From assembly GCA_009779455.1 (NCBI GenBank), contig WREG01000144.1:1-5541 (forward strand): a stretch of DNA of 5,541 nt. The letters run 5' to 3'. The notes beneath the pieces are model-generated. The model was not told the origin of the DNA and searched no databases. It saw nothing but the letters and a program-made list of their open reading frames with translations. Below, piece after piece: positions 5,221-5,541 of this stretch. This DNA is from Oscillospiraceae bacterium. Lineage in GTDB: Bacteria > Bacillota > Clostridia > Oscillospirales > Acutalibacteraceae. The number at the start of each line of letters is the position of its first letter. Position 1 is the first letter of the stretch. The position numbers were made by a program, and so were the translations under genes.

Positions 5221-5234
5221 ATGCTTTACAGCAT
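5221..5234 (-). promoter_or_regulatory. Small hairpin at the 5' end of the LRR-protein mRNA
   Basis: ATGCT/AGCAT arms with a 4-nt loop (5221-5225, 5230-5234) fall at the predicted 5' end of the minus-strand transcript, which should start near 5235. Such a terminal stem can protect mRNA from 5' decay. The dyad could instead be an operator just downstream of the -10 box. Confidence 0.35.
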
Positions 5235-5241
5235 CAATTCC

Positions 5242-5269
5242 ATTATAAGAATATTTAAAAGCTTGTCAA
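5242..5269 (-). promoter_or_regulatory. Consensus sigma-A promoter of the LRR-protein gene
   Basis: On the minus strand, TTGACA (5269-5264) and TATAAT (5247-5242) are both perfect consensus hexamers, separated by 16 bp. Transcription should begin near 5235, giving a leader of about 40 nt before the ATG at 5194. This suggests strong expression unless a repressor or supercoiling limits it. Confidence 0.85.
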
Positions 5270-5287
5270 CTGTATTTCCAAATATTA

Positions 5288-5295
5288 CCCCCCCC
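5288..5295. repeat. Homopolymer tract of eight C (G on the minus strand)
   Basis: Eight consecutive C interrupt an otherwise AT-rich spacer. The tract lies 18 bp upstream of the -35 box of the minus-strand promoter. Tracts of this length can slip during replication. Confidence 0.9.
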
Positions 5296-5325
5296 GTAAA
5301 AATTAACATTTATAACAAGTTTACG
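5295..5325. repeat. Inverted repeat CGTAAA ... TTTACG upstream of the LRR promoter
   Basis: CGTAAA (5295-5300) and TTTACG (5320-5325) are perfect 6-bp inverted arms separated by 19 bp, located about 25 to 55 bp upstream of the -35 box. They could be half-sites for a regulator. Short arms in AT-rich DNA can also occur by chance. Confidence 0.3.
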
Positions 5326-5463
5326 CAACATTTCCGGGCATAAAACAAAAATTTTTAACAATTATTGCTGTGAAGAGGCGAAAGATAATTTTATATGGAC
5401 GGAGAAAAAGGAAGGTCCTTAGTTTGAAACACCCCGTCACCCAACCTACCTAAAAAAGGGTAT

Positions 5464-5490
5464 AAAAAAACAGACCGTCGAAAAACAGTC
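5464..5490 (-). terminator. Intrinsic terminator of the minus-strand gene at the right edge
   Basis: Read on the minus strand, GACTGTT (5490-5484) pairs with GACGGTC (5479-5473) over 7 bp with two G-U pairs and a 4-nt loop, followed after two bases by seven T (5470-5464). It begins 20 nt after the TAG at 5511-5513. There is no T-run in the other direction, so it acts on the minus strand only. Confidence 0.65.
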
Positions 5491-5510
5491 AAAAAAACGG
5501 AAACAATCAG

Positions 5511-5541
5511 CTACGCAACTTCTCCGGTTTCCTCGTCCACA
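5511..5541 (-). CDS. C-terminal codons of a minus-strand gene running off the right edge
   Basis: The minus strand reads VDEETGEVA and then TAG (5513-5511). The acidic, soluble-looking end and the terminator 20 nt downstream support a real gene end, but nine codons are too few to name a product. The plus-strand reading of the same bases has no start in view. Confidence 0.5.
   Translation of the reverse strand, partial: VDEETGEVA

Larger units (their letters stand above)
5270..5463. other. AT-rich intergenic stretch without a convincing gene
   Basis: Between the LRR promoter and the terminator of the right-edge gene I find no frame with a plausible start, binding site and family resemblance. 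One frame is open for about 42 codons on plus (5300-5424) but lacks a start. A 10-codon ATG frame at 5395 is too short to credit. The stretch holds a C8 tract, an inverted repeat around 5295-5325, and a short 5-bp hairpin AAGGA-AGG-TCCTT (5409-5421) of unclear meaning. Confidence 0.6.

Noticed and set aside
5300..5424. Open frame of about 42 codons on the plus strand
   Set aside because: It has no start codon or ribosome binding site, and the composition is that of AT-rich spacer.

Overview
The window looks like chromosomal DNA of a Gram-positive anaerobe of the Clostridia (Eubacteriales), probably gut or host associated. This is inferred from four things: strong AGGAGG-type ribosome binding sites, a C_GCAxxG_C_C family protein, a YdaF-like acetyltransferase, and a secreted BspA-like leucine-rich-repeat protein with a hydrophobic tail. 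I see no mobile element, CRISPR array, tRNA or rRNA.

Layout. Bases 1-135 are the 3' end of a secreted or surface protein gene whose tail is a Pro-Thr-Gln-Pro repeat. Bases 188-2445 form a tight plus-strand run: a DUF1624 (heparan-alpha-glucosaminide N-acetyltransferase-like) membrane protein, rsmI (16S rRNA C1402 2'-O-methyltransferase), and an unrecognised membrane-anchored protein that overlaps rsmI by one base. Bases 2446-2693 are a regulatory gap. It holds a cre-like palindrome over the -35 of a good sigma-A promoter, a roughly 100-nt potentially structured RNA (or a competing 43-codon ORF), and a strong intrinsic terminator that ends exactly where the next ribosome binding site begins. 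Bases 2694-4353 hold a C_GCAxxG_C_C protein with an unusual N-terminal extension and a tandem GNAT fusion (RimL/YdaF-like plus COG3981-like). The layout suggests these two are expressed together behind the leader.

A minus-strand gene (4358-5194) converges on the GNAT gene with only 4 bp between stop codons. It encodes a secreted LRR protein with a consensus TTGACA-N16-TATAAT promoter. Beyond it lies about 270 bp without a convincing gene, containing a C8 tract and an inverted repeat. The window ends in the last codons of another minus-strand gene followed by its terminator.

How the parts relate. The first operon mixes ribosome maintenance (rsmI) with two membrane proteins of unclear role. 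The most notable region is 2444-3850: a possibly catabolite-controlled promoter, a leader that may attenuate transcription, and two successive genes that each look like in-frame fusions with a relic internal start. I did not find a clear new multi-gene system; the leader RNA/attenuator and the double GNAT fusion are the best candidates for follow-up.
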